Shown here: piece after piece, positions 36,669 to 46,295 of the stretch
Position numbering within the stretch: the first letter of the stretch is position 1
How the letters are laid out: every line of letters starts with the position of its first letter
NCBI RefSeq assembly: GCF_001570785.1
Contig: NZ_BCSI01000001.1
Span: 434,001-498,000 of the forward strand
Source of the DNA: Dermabacter hominis NBRC 106157
GTDB taxonomy: Bacteria > Actinomycetota > Actinomycetes > Actinomycetales > Dermabacteraceae
Length of the DNA: 64,000 nt
Reading direction: 5' to 3'
Notes under the pieces: model-generated
Seen by the model: only the letters and a program-made list of their open reading frames with translations
Databases searched by the model: none
Told to the model about the DNA's origin: nothing
Translations under genes and position numbers: made by a program

Positions 36669-37253
36669 TCAGCGCGCAAATGTGATGGCCTTCGCGATCG
36701 CCTCGGCGACCTCGCGCGGGTGCTCGGGGCTGAGCAGGTATGACCCTCCGTCTCGGCCGATGATCTCCACGAGCTCACCGCCGCGGGTGACCGCAAACCG
36801 AGTGTCGGCCTGCGGCCCCACAAGCGTGCGAGGTTTGAGCGGCGCCACCGGGCGTACCTCATCCATGCGGGAGACCGTGACTTCGGCGCGCCCGAGCCCG
36901 ATGTTGCCCACGAGTGAGCCGACCCGTTCCGGTGCAACGACGCGGATCTGCACCGTGCGGAAGTCCTCGAGCGGCCACGTGGGCCGCGCGAGGAAACCGC
37001 CGAGCTTCGGCGTGAGGCCACGCTCGTCTACGACGAACCCGATCGACGTGCGCATCCACGCCCATAGTGCATACCCCGCGAAACCGATCGCGAGGAGGAT
37101 AGCGGTGCCGAGTCCGGGGTCGCCAAAGGTCAGCAACACGAACAGGCAGATTGCCGCGCCGATCACGAGGGTGAGGACGACGCGGGCCCACGCGACCCGC
37201 CCCGGCCTCACCCTGCCCTCATACGGAGTGAGGTACTCGTGCTTGTGCGCCAT
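36669..37253 (-). CDS. Membrane protein of unknown function with PH-like C-terminus
   Basis: A 194-residue protein with two close hydrophobic helices (about residues 22-65) and a soluble C-terminal domain. The C-terminal part (FVVDERGLTP, then the WPLEDFRTVQIR and SLVGNIGLGRAEV segments) has the feel of bacterial PH domains. I do not recognise a specific family. It is encoded 3 bases after the M13 peptidase start region on the same strand (peptidase stop 37257), so the two may share a transcript. Confidence 0.6.
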   Translation of the reverse strand: MAHKHEYLTPYEGRVRPGRVAWARVVLTLVIGAAICLFVLLTFGDPGLGTAILLAIGFAGYALWAWMRTSIGFVVDERGLTPKLGGFLARPTWPLEDFRTVQIRVVAPERVGSLVGNIGLGRAEVTVSRMDEVRPVAPLKPRTLVGPQADTRFAVTRGGELVEIIGRDGGSYLLSPEHPREVAEAIAKAITFAR

Positions 37254-37256
37254 CGC

Positions 37257-39251
37257 TTACCAGATGCTCACGCGGCGCTCGGGGGCGAGGAAGAGCCCGT
37301 CGCCTTCCTTCACCTCAAAGGCGTCGTGGAAGGCATCAATATGGCGCACGACCCCGTTCGCGCGGAACTCCATGGGCGAGTGCGGGTCGATTGTGAGGCG
37401 ACGAATGGCGTCGGCCTCGCGGTTCTTGCCGCGCCATACCGCACCCCACGAAAGGAAGAGGCGCTGGATGCCCGTGTAACCGTCGGCCCCCACTTCGTGT
37501 GCCGCCTCGCCAACCTCGTTGAGATACGCCTTGAGCGCGATCGTGAGCCCGCCGAGATCGCCGATGTTCTCGCCGATCGTGAAAGCGCCGTTCACGTGAT
37601 GCTCATCCGAGAGATTGCGCGGGCTCATCGCGTCGTAGTCGGCGATGAGTGAGCGCGTGCGCTTTTCAAACTCTTCGCGGTCAGCCTCGGTCCACCAGCT
37701 CTTGAGCGCGCCGTCGCCGTCGTACTTGGAGCCCTGGTCGTCGAAGCCGTGGCCGATTTCGTGGCCGATCACCGCGCCGATCCCGCCGAAGTTCACGGCA
37801 TCATCCGCATCGATCCCAAAATACGGGGGTTGGAGGATTGCCGCGGGGAACACGATTTCGTTCGCGCCGGGGTTGTAGTAGGCATTGACCGTCTGCGGGG
37901 TCATGTGCCACTCGCCGCGATCGACGCTCCGCCCAAGCTTTGCGATCTCGTAGTCATGGGTAAACGTCGCGATGTTTCCGACGGTGGCAAGGAGTGAATC
38001 GGGATCAATGGTGAGGCTCGAGTAATCCCGCCAGGTCTCGGGGTGGCCGATCTTCGGCGTGAATTTCTCGAGTTTCGCGAGGGCCTTTTCGCGGGTCGCC
38101 GGGGTCATCCACTCAAGCGAGGAGATCGATTCGCGGTAGGCGGTGATGAGGGCCTCCACGAGATGCTCCATGCGTTCCTTCGCCTCCGGCGGGAAATACT
38201 CGGCTACGTACTTTTCACCCAACGCCTCGCCGAGAGCGGAGTCCACGAGGCTCACGCCTCGCTTCCAGCGCTCGCGGATCTCGGCGGTGCCCGAAAGCGT
38301 GGCGCCGTGGAAGGCGAAGTGGGCGTTCACGAAATCATCGCTCAGGTAGGGCGCAGCCGCGTCGATGGCATGGAGTGCAAGCCACGCGCGGAGGTTCTCG
38401 AGGCTTTCGCTCGACCACAGCTTCGAAACGGCCGACGTGTACTCCGGCTCGTTGATATTGATGGTCTCGACCCACTCGGCCTTCGCACCGGTGCCCTCGA
38501 AGTAGGCGCTCCAGTCGAAGCTCGGGAAGGCGTCGGCGCGCTCGGCGACGCTCATCGGGTTGTTCGATTTCTCGCTGTCGCGCCGGCGCACGACGTCGAC
38601 GTGCTCTTTCGCGATGCGGGTCTCGAGATCCATGACGGTCTCAGCGAGGGCGCGGGCGTCGCCTTCGGGCAGCCCGGCGCGTCCCGGGAGCTTCGCAAGG
38701 TCGGCAAGCGTCGCAAGGTAGTCAACATAGGCCTCGCGGATCGCCCGGTACTGCTCATCGCGGTAGAACGATTCATCGGGAAGGCCGAGGCCCGCTTGGG
38801 CGATCTGTGCCTGGTAGCGCTCCGGGTCGTTGGCGTCCGTCCACACGTAGAGACCGACGATGCCCGTGGGGGCCGTTGCTTCGCCAGTGAAGCTCGTGAG
38901 CGCTGAACGGTCGGCGAGGCTGAGGATCCGCTCGAGCTGCGGCTCGAGGTCGCGCGTGCCCACCTCGTTCAAGCGAGCCACGTCCATGAAGAGTTCATAG
39001 AGCGCGCCGATCTTTCCCTCATTCGAGTCGGCCGGGGCGTTCGAGGCCGCGGCCTTTTCGATGATGCCGCGCACGCGCTCCTCAGAGAGATCGTGCAGGC
39101 GCATGAACTCCGAGTAGCTCGCCTTGTCGGCGGGGATCTCAGCCGAGGCGAGCCACGCGCCGTTAATGAAGCCGAAGAGGTCGTCTTGCGGACGAACGGA
39201 CTGATCGATCTGGGTGAGATCGAGGCCAGTCTGGGATTCGGGCGAGGTCAT
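37257..39251 (-). CDS. M13-family (neprilysin/PepO-like) zinc metallopeptidase
   Basis: A 664-residue peptidase. HEIGHGFDDQG carries the two zinc His and catalytic Glu. The third ligand lies in GENIGDLGG (ExxxD motif). The NAYYNP motif is the M13 substrate-binding segment. The start PESQTGLDLTQIDQSVRPQDDLF-like region has no signal peptide, so it is predicted cytoplasmic, like many actinobacterial PepO proteins. ATG 39251 is preceded by GGAGGAG. Confidence 0.92.
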   Translation of the reverse strand: MTSPESQTGLDLTQIDQSVRPQDDLFGFINGAWLASAEIPADKASYSEFMRLHDLSEERVRGIIEKAAASNAPADSNEGKIGALYELFMDVARLNEVGTRDLEPQLERILSLADRSALTSFTGEATAPTGIVGLYVWTDANDPERYQAQIAQAGLGLPDESFYRDEQYRAIREAYVDYLATLADLAKLPGRAGLPEGDARALAETVMDLETRIAKEHVDVVRRRDSEKSNNPMSVAERADAFPSFDWSAYFEGTGAKAEWVETININEPEYTSAVSKLWSSESLENLRAWLALHAIDAAAPYLSDDFVNAHFAFHGATLSGTAEIRERWKRGVSLVDSALGEALGEKYVAEYFPPEAKERMEHLVEALITAYRESISSLEWMTPATREKALAKLEKFTPKIGHPETWRDYSSLTIDPDSLLATVGNIATFTHDYEIAKLGRSVDRGEWHMTPQTVNAYYNPGANEIVFPAAILQPPYFGIDADDAVNFGGIGAVIGHEIGHGFDDQGSKYDGDGALKSWWTEADREEFEKRTRSLIADYDAMSPRNLSDEHHVNGAFTIGENIGDLGGLTIALKAYLNEVGEAAHEVGADGYTGIQRLFLSWGAVWRGKNREADAIRRLTIDPHSPMEFRANGVVRHIDAFHDAFEVKEGDGLFLAPERRVSIW

Positions 39252-39284
39252 GTGTCTCCTCCGGGATCGGGGAAATCGGGATGT

Positions 39285-39296
39285 CCGACGGTTGCC
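39285..39296 (+). repeat. CCGACG-S-Y-TGCC motif copy, upstream of M13 peptidase
   Basis: Copy CCGACGGTTGCC in the space between the divergent peptidase and yeiH-like genes. This is the one intergenic copy not at a gene end. Confidence 0.4.
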
Positions 39297-39391
39297 TCCA
39301 CCCTAGCGAGCCGCGGTTCGGGAAGGGTGGATGTGTCACGTTACGGTCCCGAAAATCTGAGCAAGCACGCCTGGATTCCTAGAATGAGGCC

Positions 39392-40408
39392 GTGCCAGCT
39401 TCATCTTCTTCCCGCGTCTCTTCACCCTCTCTCGTGCCCGGACTCGTGCCGTGCGTGCTCGTAGCGGTCCTTGCGGTTGTCGTGAATCGTGCACTCCCGG
39501 CAGCGAGCCCGTTGCTCATCGCGATCGTGCTCGGTGCGCTCCTCACGAACCTCTGGACAATTCCGGAGTCGTGGAGCGCGGGCATCCAGTTCACGGCGAA
39601 GAAGCTTTTGCGCGTCGGGATTGTGCTGCTCGGTTTGCAGCTCGCGGTAGGGGACATCCTTTCGCTCGGCTGGCGCGTGATCGTGGGCGTCATCCTCGTC
39701 GTCACCCTCTCGATCCTCGGCACTCTCGCCATGGCACGCGCCCTGGGCATCAGCCGCTCACTGTCGATCCTGATTGCGTGCGGCTTCTCGATCTGCGGTG
39801 CGGCCGCCGTTGCCGGCGTTGAAGATATCGCTGACGCCGACGAAGAGGAAGTTGCCACCGCGATCGCGCTCGTCGTGCTGTTCGGTACCCTCATGATTCC
39901 GCTCGCGCCGCTTGCCGCGCACGCGATGGGCATGGGAGAAAGCGCGGGCGGCACGTGGATCGGGGCGAGCACTCACGAGGTCGCGCAGGTCGTCGCCGCC
40001 GCAGGAGCCTACGGTGCCTCGGCCCTCTCGGTCGCAGTGATCGTCAAGCTCACGCGCGTGGTGCTTCTCGCTCCCGTCGCGGTCGCGCTCTCCCTCGCAG
40101 CACGCTCACGCGGCACGCTGCGCGAGAGCACAAAGCGCCCGCCGGTCGTGCCACTTTTCGTCGTGGGCTTCCTCGTGATGGTTGGTCTCGGCTCGCTCCA
40201 CATCATGCCCCCGCAGGCGCTCGCGGGAGTCAAGCTCCTGCAGACCGGGCTGCTCGCGGCGGCGATGTTCGCGCTTGGGCTCGGGGTGAAAATCAAGGGG
40301 CTGATCAGCGTCGGCGGGAAGCCCGTTCTCCTCGGTGCCATGAGCACCGTCTGGATTGCCCTGTTGGCGCTCGCCATGGTTGCGTTCTCGGGAGCGATGG
40401 GCGCGTAG
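39392..40408 (+). CDS. YeiH-family putative sulfate/anion exporter (UPF0324)
   Basis: A 338-residue polytopic membrane protein with about ten hydrophobic segments. The LRVGIVLLGLQL and CGFSICGAAAVAG segments are YeiH family hallmarks, as is the STHEVAQVVAAAGAYG block. Export of sulfate or sulfonates has been suggested for the family but is not certain. GTG 39392 lies six bases after a TAGAAT -10 candidate (39380-39385) without a proper ribosome site, suggesting leaderless translation. Confidence 0.85.
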   Translation: MPASSSSRVSSPSLVPGLVPCVLVAVLAVVVNRALPAASPLLIAIVLGALLTNLWTIPESWSAGIQFTAKKLLRVGIVLLGLQLAVGDILSLGWRVIVGVILVVTLSILGTLAMARALGISRSLSILIACGFSICGAAAVAGVEDIADADEEEVATAIALVVLFGTLMIPLAPLAAHAMGMGESAGGTWIGASTHEVAQVVAAAGAYGASALSVAVIVKLTRVVLLAPVAVALSLAARSRGTLRESTKRPPVVPLFVVGFLVMVGLGSLHIMPPQALAGVKLLQTGLLAAAMFALGLGVKIKGLISVGGKPVLLGAMSTVWIALLALAMVAFSGAMGA

Positions 40409-40418
40409 CAAGCGTCGG
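40407..40418 (-). repeat. CCGACG-S-Y-TGCC motif copy (11 of 12), at the yeiH-like 3' end
   Basis: AGCAAGCGTCGG on the plus strand, the reverse complement of CCGACGCTTGCT. It begins in the stop codon of the yeiH-like gene. Confidence 0.35.
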
Positions 40419-40478
40419 AACCGCCCCACCGCGCCCGGCTTTTCTCGACCCGCGCCAGCGAGGATGAGATAGGGAAAT

Positions 40479-41300
40479 TTAGGCGAGCGCGGCTATTCCT
40501 GGCGCGAGCACGAAAATGACCGCGAGCGCGGCCGTCACGATGCCGATAGCGAACGGGGCGAACGCCCACGGGGAGTTCTTGCGGCGTTGCGGGCTTAGGC
40601 TCTGCACGATAAGCGTTGAAAGGCCCGAGGCGATCGAGAGAACGATCGTCGCGACCGTCATGATGGGGGCCGCTGTCACGAGCGTGCAGGCGCCAAGCTG
40701 GAACAGGAACAACCCGGCGATGTCGAGGAAGCGTACGCACATCGCGCGCCGCACCGAAATGCCGCCGTCGAGAATGCTGAGGACAGTCTCCTTCGACCAG
40801 TCCGAGGGCCGCGTGATCCGCCGGCGAGAGGCGGCAAGTTGCACGGTCGCGAGGGTCGCCCACACGAGCATCGCTCCCACACCGATCCACAGGCCGAGCG
40901 CACCAGTCCACTGCCAACTCAGGGTCACGAGGGCAATCAGACAGACGAGCAGTCTCACGAGTTCCTCGATCGCCACACGGCCCACGAGGAACCATGGCGA
41001 GCGGGTCATCGCCGCGCCCTTCTTAGTTCCCACCATGCCCGCCACAAGCATGAGAGCGAGGTGAACGAGGCCAAGGCCGATGCCGAGGAACACCACGCCC
41101 GGTGAGGTCGGTGTCGCCGCGAGACTCGCTGCAGCGAGCACGAGAGCGAGAAGCGGGGTGAGCAGCGAAAGTATGGCGAAACCACGCCCGAGCGCGTGAA
41201 CGATGTCGTTGCCCGTGGGGCCGTGGTCGTGGTCGCTGCCGCACGAGCAACGATCAGTGCCGGGATCCACGTCGTGGGCGGGCTCAGGCGCTGTACTCAC
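40479..41300 (-). CDS. Multi-pass membrane protein of unknown function
   Basis: A 273-residue protein with about six to seven hydrophobic segments. The N-terminal cytoplasmic tail contains CSCGSDHDHG (residues 18-27), a compact Cys/His cluster that could bind a metal. I do not recognise the family. GTG 41300 is preceded by AAGGAG. It is transcribed alone between convergent and divergent neighbours. Confidence 0.65.
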   Translation of the reverse strand: MSTAPEPAHDVDPGTDRCSCGSDHDHGPTGNDIVHALGRGFAILSLLTPLLALVLAAASLAATPTSPGVVFLGIGLGLVHLALMLVAGMVGTKKGAAMTRSPWFLVGRVAIEELVRLLVCLIALVTLSWQWTGALGLWIGVGAMLVWATLATVQLAASRRRITRPSDWSKETVLSILDGGISVRRAMCVRFLDIAGLFLFQLGACTLVTAAPIMTVATIVLSIASGLSTLIVQSLSPQRRKNSPWAFAPFAIGIVTAALAVIFVLAPGIAALA

Positions 41301-41491
41301 ACAATCTCCTTGGTCAGCCGGGTACCGGATGCGCCTTCCAAGCGTAGTGAGCCGATGCGCATTTGCCCATTGGGTACAGGAAAATGCGAGAAACGCGGCT
41401 TAAACTGGCGTGACCGGTGTGCGCAGGGCGGCGCCAACACCGCCCGTGCGCACGCCGCACGAGTTTTCACGGCAACGAAAGGGGATTGAAA

Positions 41492-42571
41492 TTGTCGGAC
41501 ATCGCCCCTTCAACCGAGGCTACGGCGGCCCGGGAACCTGAACGGCCGCACGATCCGCACAGCCTCAGCAAGCAGCAGCGCGAACGCGCACTCGGCGCGG
41601 TACTCGGCGCTGCCACGGGCGACGCTCTCGGAGCGCCCTACGAATTCGAGCCTCCCATTGCGGATTCCGACGACGTGGCCATGACCGGCGGCGGGCAGCT
41701 CGGCTGGAAGCCGGGGGAGTGGACCGACGACACGGCGATGGCAATCGTCATCATGCGTGCGGCCGCCCATGAGATCCACGGTGATTCGCTCACGAGCGAA
41801 AGTTCCCTCGACGCGATCGCCGCCGGCTGGTACCAGTGGTCGCGAGAAACCCCCGACATCGGGATCCTCACCTCTAACGTGCTGCTCGCCGCCCTCGAGA
41901 CCGCGCAATCACACGGCAACAGCGTGCCCTCGGGCCGCGACATGCACGAGGCGGCCCGTGCGATCCACAAAGCGCAGCATCACACCGCCGGCAACGGCGG
42001 GCTCATGCGCGCCTATTCGGTTGTTCTGCCGTACCTCCTCGCGAGCGAGGACGAATTCGAGCGCGCCGTTGTTTTCGTCAACACGCTTACGCACGTCGAC
42101 CTCGAGACGATCGAGGCGGCAGTCCTGTGGAGCTTCGCTATTCGTCACGCGATTCTCACCGGCGAGCTCACGATCGATGCTGGTCTTGGCCGCCTCACGC
42201 CTGAACGCCGTGACTATTGGAGGGGCCTCATCGCCGAGGCGCACAGTGCTCCGCCCGCATATTTCGCTCGAAACGGGTGGGTCATTCACGCCTTCCAAGG
42301 AGCGGTTTCGGCCCTGTGCCAGGCGGGGGATGTTCCCGAGGACAAGTTCGAGCGCCGCGCCTACTTCACGCGCGTCGTCGAAGCGGCGGTGCGCAGTGGA
42401 AACGACACCGACACGGTCGCGGCAATCGCGGGTGCGCTCGCGGGCGCCGTCGTGGGGTACAAGGCCATCGATCCCGTGTGGCGGCGTGCGCTCAACGGCT
42501 GGCCCGGGTTTACCGAGAAGGACTTGGCGCAGCTCGCTCTGGCGGTTCTTGAGCGATTTGGCGCCTCGTGA
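41492..42571 (+). CDS. ADP-ribosylglycohydrolase family protein
   Basis: A 359-residue hydrolase of the DraG/ARH fold. The N-terminal GAATGDALGAPYE motif and WTDDTAMAI provide Mg-binding residues. The C-terminal GNDTDTVAAIAGALAGAVVG block supplies the second metal site. It may remove ADP-ribose from proteins or nucleic acids, or act on related glycosides. TTG 41492 lies six bases after AAAGGGGA. The longer frame from 41417 has no ribosome site. Confidence 0.85.
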   Translation: MSDIAPSTEATAAREPERPHDPHSLSKQQRERALGAVLGAATGDALGAPYEFEPPIADSDDVAMTGGGQLGWKPGEWTDDTAMAIVIMRAAAHEIHGDSLTSESSLDAIAAGWYQWSRETPDIGILTSNVLLAALETAQSHGNSVPSGRDMHEAARAIHKAQHHTAGNGGLMRAYSVVLPYLLASEDEFERAVVFVNTLTHVDLETIEAAVLWSFAIRHAILTGELTIDAGLGRLTPERRDYWRGLIAEAHSAPPAYFARNGWVIHAFQGAVSALCQAGDVPEDKFERRAYFTRVVEAAVRSGNDTDTVAAIAGALAGAVVGYKAIDPVWRRALNGWPGFTEKDLAQLALAVLERFGAS

Positions 42572-42658
42572 TTGCTCCCTCCCTCGAGGGGGTAGATAGG
42601 TGCCGAGTGGCCCCGTTGTAGTTTTGCCCCTGCGCGTTTCCGCATCGACGCAAAAGAC

Positions 42659-42694
42659 GGGCGGGAACCAGTGTGCACGCACTGGTTCCCGCCC
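42659..42694 (-). terminator. Terminator of the ABC/FtsX-like operon
   Basis: GGGCGGGAACCAGTG (42659-42673) pairs perfectly with CACTGGTTCCCGCCC (42680-42694). On the minus strand it is followed by CCGTCTTTTG, so it terminates leftward transcription from the ABC permease gene. It may also act for the ADP-ribosylglycohydrolase gene from the other side. Confidence 0.75.
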
Positions 42695-42738
42695 ATGCCG
42701 CGCATGAGCGCGGCCGCCCTATGGTGTGACGCTGATGC

Positions 42739-45294
42739 CTACTCGTCTCGCTGCGCGAGCGCCTGGGCCGGTGCCGTCGCGCTCGCCCGCATTCCGGGCA
42801 GGATTGAAGCGAGAACGCCTGCGACGAGCCCGGCGAGCAGAATCATGAGGAGATACAGCCACGGAATTGCCGGGTAGAAGTCGAACTCGCCCGCGAGAAG
42901 CGAGCGCACGCCGAACATTCCGAAAGCGGTTCCTAGAAGCACGCCAACGAGTGAGCCCAGGAAGGCAATGAAAATACCTTCCCATACGAGCATCGCGCGG
43001 ATCGCGCCCTTCGAGGTGCCGAGCGCACGCATCAGGGCGTACTCGCTTGAACGCTCGATCACGCTCAGGCTGAGGGTGTTCGCGACGCCGACGATCGCAA
43101 CCACGACGGCAACCGCAAGGAGCGCGACGGTGATCGTGAGGAGCGTCTGGATCACTGTTGCCATCACCTCGCGCTGAGCCCCATCGAAGGACGTTGCCGT
43201 GACGGTCTCGGGAGGCAGCTGATTAGAAAGTTCACTCAGTGCGCCGGTGAGTTGGATCGACGTGGTGTGAGCCCTCTGTGGAGAATCAGGAGCGGCAAAC
43301 TTGACGAAGACCGCTTTGCCTTCGTCGATCCCAAGCCCGCTGAGGGTATCGGGGGCCACCAGGGAAATTGACAGTTTCCCCTTGACACGGACGGTGACTT
43401 CGCGTGCACTTCCATCATTCGCGTTGACAGTGACCGTCTCGCCGTCGTGAACATGGAACCGTTCCGCGCGAGCCTTGCCCATGTGCAGCTCTCCGGGCGG
43501 TGGAACCTCGATCGAGTCCGACGTAGCGACCTCCTGCAGGTCCTCCGCCGAGGGGGCGTATACGGTCATCGCGCCCGCGTCGAATGGCAGTTCTGCCGTG
43601 GGGACCTGGCGAGCGGTGTCCACACCCTCGGTCTTTTGAACCTTCTCGAGGAAACCAGCGGGAAGGTCGGTGGCGGCAATGATGGTGTCGACGGGGACGC
43701 GGTCGGTGATGTCATGCTCGAATGTGTTTTGAGCGGTCACCGCACCGGAGGCCATTGTCGCCATGAGAGTGGTGCCAATGATGAGCGCCGACATCGTGAT
43801 GCCCGTGCGTTTCGGATGTCGCGCAAGGTTCAAAAATGCGAAGCGTGCGCTCGTGAAACCGAGGGCGGAGGCGAGTGCGTTGCCGAGTTTCGCCACCGGC
43901 GGGATGAGCGCCGGCAGCAGCCCGATCACACCGACAAGAATCGTGAGGCACCCAAGGAACGCGCACAGCATGGAAATCAGGATCATGAACTCGCTGTCTT
44001 TGAGGACAATTTCGACAACGAACGAGCCAAGTGAGACAACGACACCGAGCGCAACAACCGCAGACGCGAAGATCGTGCGAATCAGCGACGCGTGCTTACC
44101 GGAGGCGATCTCCGCGGGGCGCAGCGCCTCGAGAGGCTTCACGCGAGAAGCGCTGATAGCCGGGAACACCGATGCACAGACCGCGAGGATGAGAGAGGCG
44201 AGGATCGGGACGAGAATCGCGAAAATATTCAATCCCGGGACGACGGGTAGAGCCTCGGAGTAGGTGAAGCGGCCCACGAGAAGGAGCGCCCACCAGGCGA
44301 GGTACGCGAGAACAATGCCGAGAATCGAGCCGATAATCCCGACGAGTAGTGCGTCGCGAACGATCGCCCACATCGCCTGTCGGCGTTTTGCGCCGAGTGC
44401 ACGCGCGAGTGCGAACGATCGCCTGCGCTGCGCCATCGTCACGGCGAACGAGTTCGTCACGACGAGCGCGCTCGTCGCAATGGCGATCAGGACGAATCCT
44501 GCGAGAAGTGCCGAGAGCATGGTCACGACGGTCAACGCCATGAGATTCGCCTCTTGCAGGAATTCCGTGACGGTCGCGGCGTCGTAACCGGCAGCCTTGA
44601 GGTTACTCACCAACTCTTCTTCGCTCACGCCGGGCTTGGCGACGACGGCGATCGCGTAGTAGTCGGAGGCTTTTTCGGAGGCATCCCCTCCAAGAGCCGT
44701 GAGGGTGTCGATGCCCGCGGTGCCGAATGTGAGGGTACCCCCGGGATTGAGGACCTGCGCGAGCTGCGGCTGGCTAATGCCAGCGACGGTAAAGGTAAGC
44801 GTCTGGCCGGAGTCGAGCGACTGCACCCCAATCTGGCTTCCAACCTTCAGATTGCGTTTTTTGGCAAACGACGTATCGACGGCAACCTCGTGGTCTCCAC
44901 TAGGGGCTTTGCCTTCGACGTAGTGGGCATCAACGCCGGGGCGAACCGCGTCTACCTTGACAAACGTTCCCTTGGAATCGAGTGGGTTTTCTTTGCCTGT
45001 CTCTCCCTCGTCGAGTGCGATCGCGAACGTGTTGTCAGTCTTATAAAAGGCGCCGTCGGCACCGTCCACCTTCCCGATGGCCTCGGGCGAGGCGGAAGTG
45101 GCGTCGCCTTCCGTTGTAAAAGCTGGCTGCACGAGGGCGCTAGCCCCTTGGACGGGTCCCGTGACCTGGGCTTTGACAGCTTCGCCCACAAATCCGACGG
45201 CGAGAACAGCAATGGCAATGAAGGCGCTCGTAAGCGCAATCGTGATGGCGGCGGCGAGGTGCCTGCGCCGCGGCTGAAGTTTCAGGGTACTCAC
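42739..45294 (-). CDS. FtsX/MacB-like ABC transporter permease
   Basis: An 851-residue permease with two FtsX-type modules. There are one N-terminal helix, a large extracellular loop (about 40-250), three helices, a central helix pair, a second extracellular region and three C-terminal helices. The ALGAKRRQAMWAIVRDA and RALGTSKGAIRAMLVWEG coupling segments each follow a module. GTG 45294 overlaps the ATPase gene (GTGA). Likely a mechanotransmission ABC system exporting or extracting an envelope substrate. The substrate is unknown. Confidence 0.88.
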   Translation of the reverse strand: MSTLKLQPRRRHLAAAITIALTSAFIAIAVLAVGFVGEAVKAQVTGPVQGASALVQPAFTTEGDATSASPEAIGKVDGADGAFYKTDNTFAIALDEGETGKENPLDSKGTFVKVDAVRPGVDAHYVEGKAPSGDHEVAVDTSFAKKRNLKVGSQIGVQSLDSGQTLTFTVAGISQPQLAQVLNPGGTLTFGTAGIDTLTALGGDASEKASDYYAIAVVAKPGVSEEELVSNLKAAGYDAATVTEFLQEANLMALTVVTMLSALLAGFVLIAIATSALVVTNSFAVTMAQRRRSFALARALGAKRRQAMWAIVRDALLVGIIGSILGIVLAYLAWWALLLVGRFTYSEALPVVPGLNIFAILVPILASLILAVCASVFPAISASRVKPLEALRPAEIASGKHASLIRTIFASAVVALGVVVSLGSFVVEIVLKDSEFMILISMLCAFLGCLTILVGVIGLLPALIPPVAKLGNALASALGFTSARFAFLNLARHPKRTGITMSALIIGTTLMATMASGAVTAQNTFEHDITDRVPVDTIIAATDLPAGFLEKVQKTEGVDTARQVPTAELPFDAGAMTVYAPSAEDLQEVATSDSIEVPPPGELHMGKARAERFHVHDGETVTVNANDGSAREVTVRVKGKLSISLVAPDTLSGLGIDEGKAVFVKFAAPDSPQRAHTTSIQLTGALSELSNQLPPETVTATSFDGAQREVMATVIQTLLTITVALLAVAVVVAIVGVANTLSLSVIERSSEYALMRALGTSKGAIRAMLVWEGIFIAFLGSLVGVLLGTAFGMFGVRSLLAGEFDFYPAIPWLYLLMILLAGLVAGVLASILPGMRASATAPAQALAQRDE

Positions 45295-46016
45295 TGTGCC
45301 TGCACCGCTTTCTGGCCGATGTACTCATCGGCGACGATTCGGCCGTCATGCATGCGAAGGATGCGATCTGCCCTGTGGGCAGCGTCGTCTTCGTGCGTCA
45401 CCATGACGACGGTGTGGCCGAGAACGTCGACGCTCTCACGCAAGAAGCTCAGTACGGCCTCGGTCGAAGCCGAGTCGAGGTTGCCGGTGGGCTCATCGGC
45501 AAAAATGACAGCGGGGCGCGTGACGAGAGCGCGCGTCAGCGCGACGCGCTGGATCTGGCCACCCGAGAGCTGACTGGGGCGGTGCCCGAGGCGCTCGGCG
45601 AGACCAAAGCGCTGCACAAGCATCCCGAACCATTGCTCATCCACCTTGCGGCCGGCGAGTTCAAGCGGGAGAAGAATGTTCTCCTTAGCCGTGAGCATGG
45701 GCAACAGGTTGAACGACTGGAAGACGAATCCGATTCGGTCACGGCGGAGGGTTGTGAGCTGTGAGTCCGAGAGCTGAGTGATGTCGACGCCCTCAACCAC
45801 GATCGTCCCGGAGTCGATTGAATCGAGGCCGGCGAGGGAGTGGAGAAGAGTCGATTTTCCGGAGCCCGAGGCTCCCATGATCGCAGTGAACTCTCCGGCA
45901 CGGATGTCGAGCCCGACTGCGTTGAGAGCAGTCACCTGGTTGCTGCCGCTTCCGTAGGTTTTGGTGACCCCGCGCGCGCTGACGGCGACGGGAGAGGGGG
46001 GAACGGTTGTGGACAT
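45291..46016 (-). CDS. ABC transporter ATPase (MacB/LolD type)
   Basis: A 241-residue ATPase. Walker A is GASGSGKST (about 45-53), followed by the LSGGQ signature (LSGGQIQRVALTRAL) and Walker B ending IFADEPTGNLDS, typical of MacB/LolD. ATG 46016 follows GAGGAG. It is the first gene of a two-gene operon with the FtsX-like permease, coupled by a 4-bp overlap. Confidence 0.92.
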   Translation of the reverse strand: MSTTVPPSPVAVSARGVTKTYGSGSNQVTALNAVGLDIRAGEFTAIMGASGSGKSTLLHSLAGLDSIDSGTIVVEGVDITQLSDSQLTTLRRDRIGFVFQSFNLLPMLTAKENILLPLELAGRKVDEQWFGMLVQRFGLAERLGHRPSQLSGGQIQRVALTRALVTRPAVIFADEPTGNLDSASTEAVLSFLRESVDVLGHTVVMVTHEDDAAHRADRILRMHDGRIVADEYIGQKAVQAQ

Positions 46017-46123
46017 GGGTACTCCTCTGGATGTCCGGGGTGATGTGATCGGTCAGACATCTCTTATTCTTCGCGAGCGTATGCGCTGAGGCAACAGTCT
46101 CGAGGCGCGGATGTTCTGAGGGG

Positions 46124-46139
46124 ATCTCATACGTGAGAT
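46124..46139. promoter_or_regulatory. Palindrome upstream of the sulfur amino-acid operon
   Basis: ATCTCA-TACG-TGAGAT is a perfect 6-bp inverted repeat in the space between the divergent ABC ATPase and the PLP enzyme genes. It could be an operator for either. I do not recognise the regulator. No SAM riboswitch or T-box core was visible in 46017-46295. Confidence 0.4.
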
Positions 46140-46295
46140 TGAGGGGGATCGCGACTTTTGGAGCGTCATAGTGCGTCACAGGTTTTTGGTTTTCGCCAGC
46201 GAGACCCCTAGTATTGTCATGCTTATGGGGTACATAAGCTAGTGTTAGCGCTTGTGCATCCAGGAACTCGTGTTTTGGAAGGACTGTGGAGAGAC

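Noticed and set aside
46017-46295. Possible SAM riboswitch or T-box before the sulfur PLP gene
   Set aside because: Conserved cores of S-box, SAM-II/IV or T-box elements are not visible. Only a short palindrome is present.
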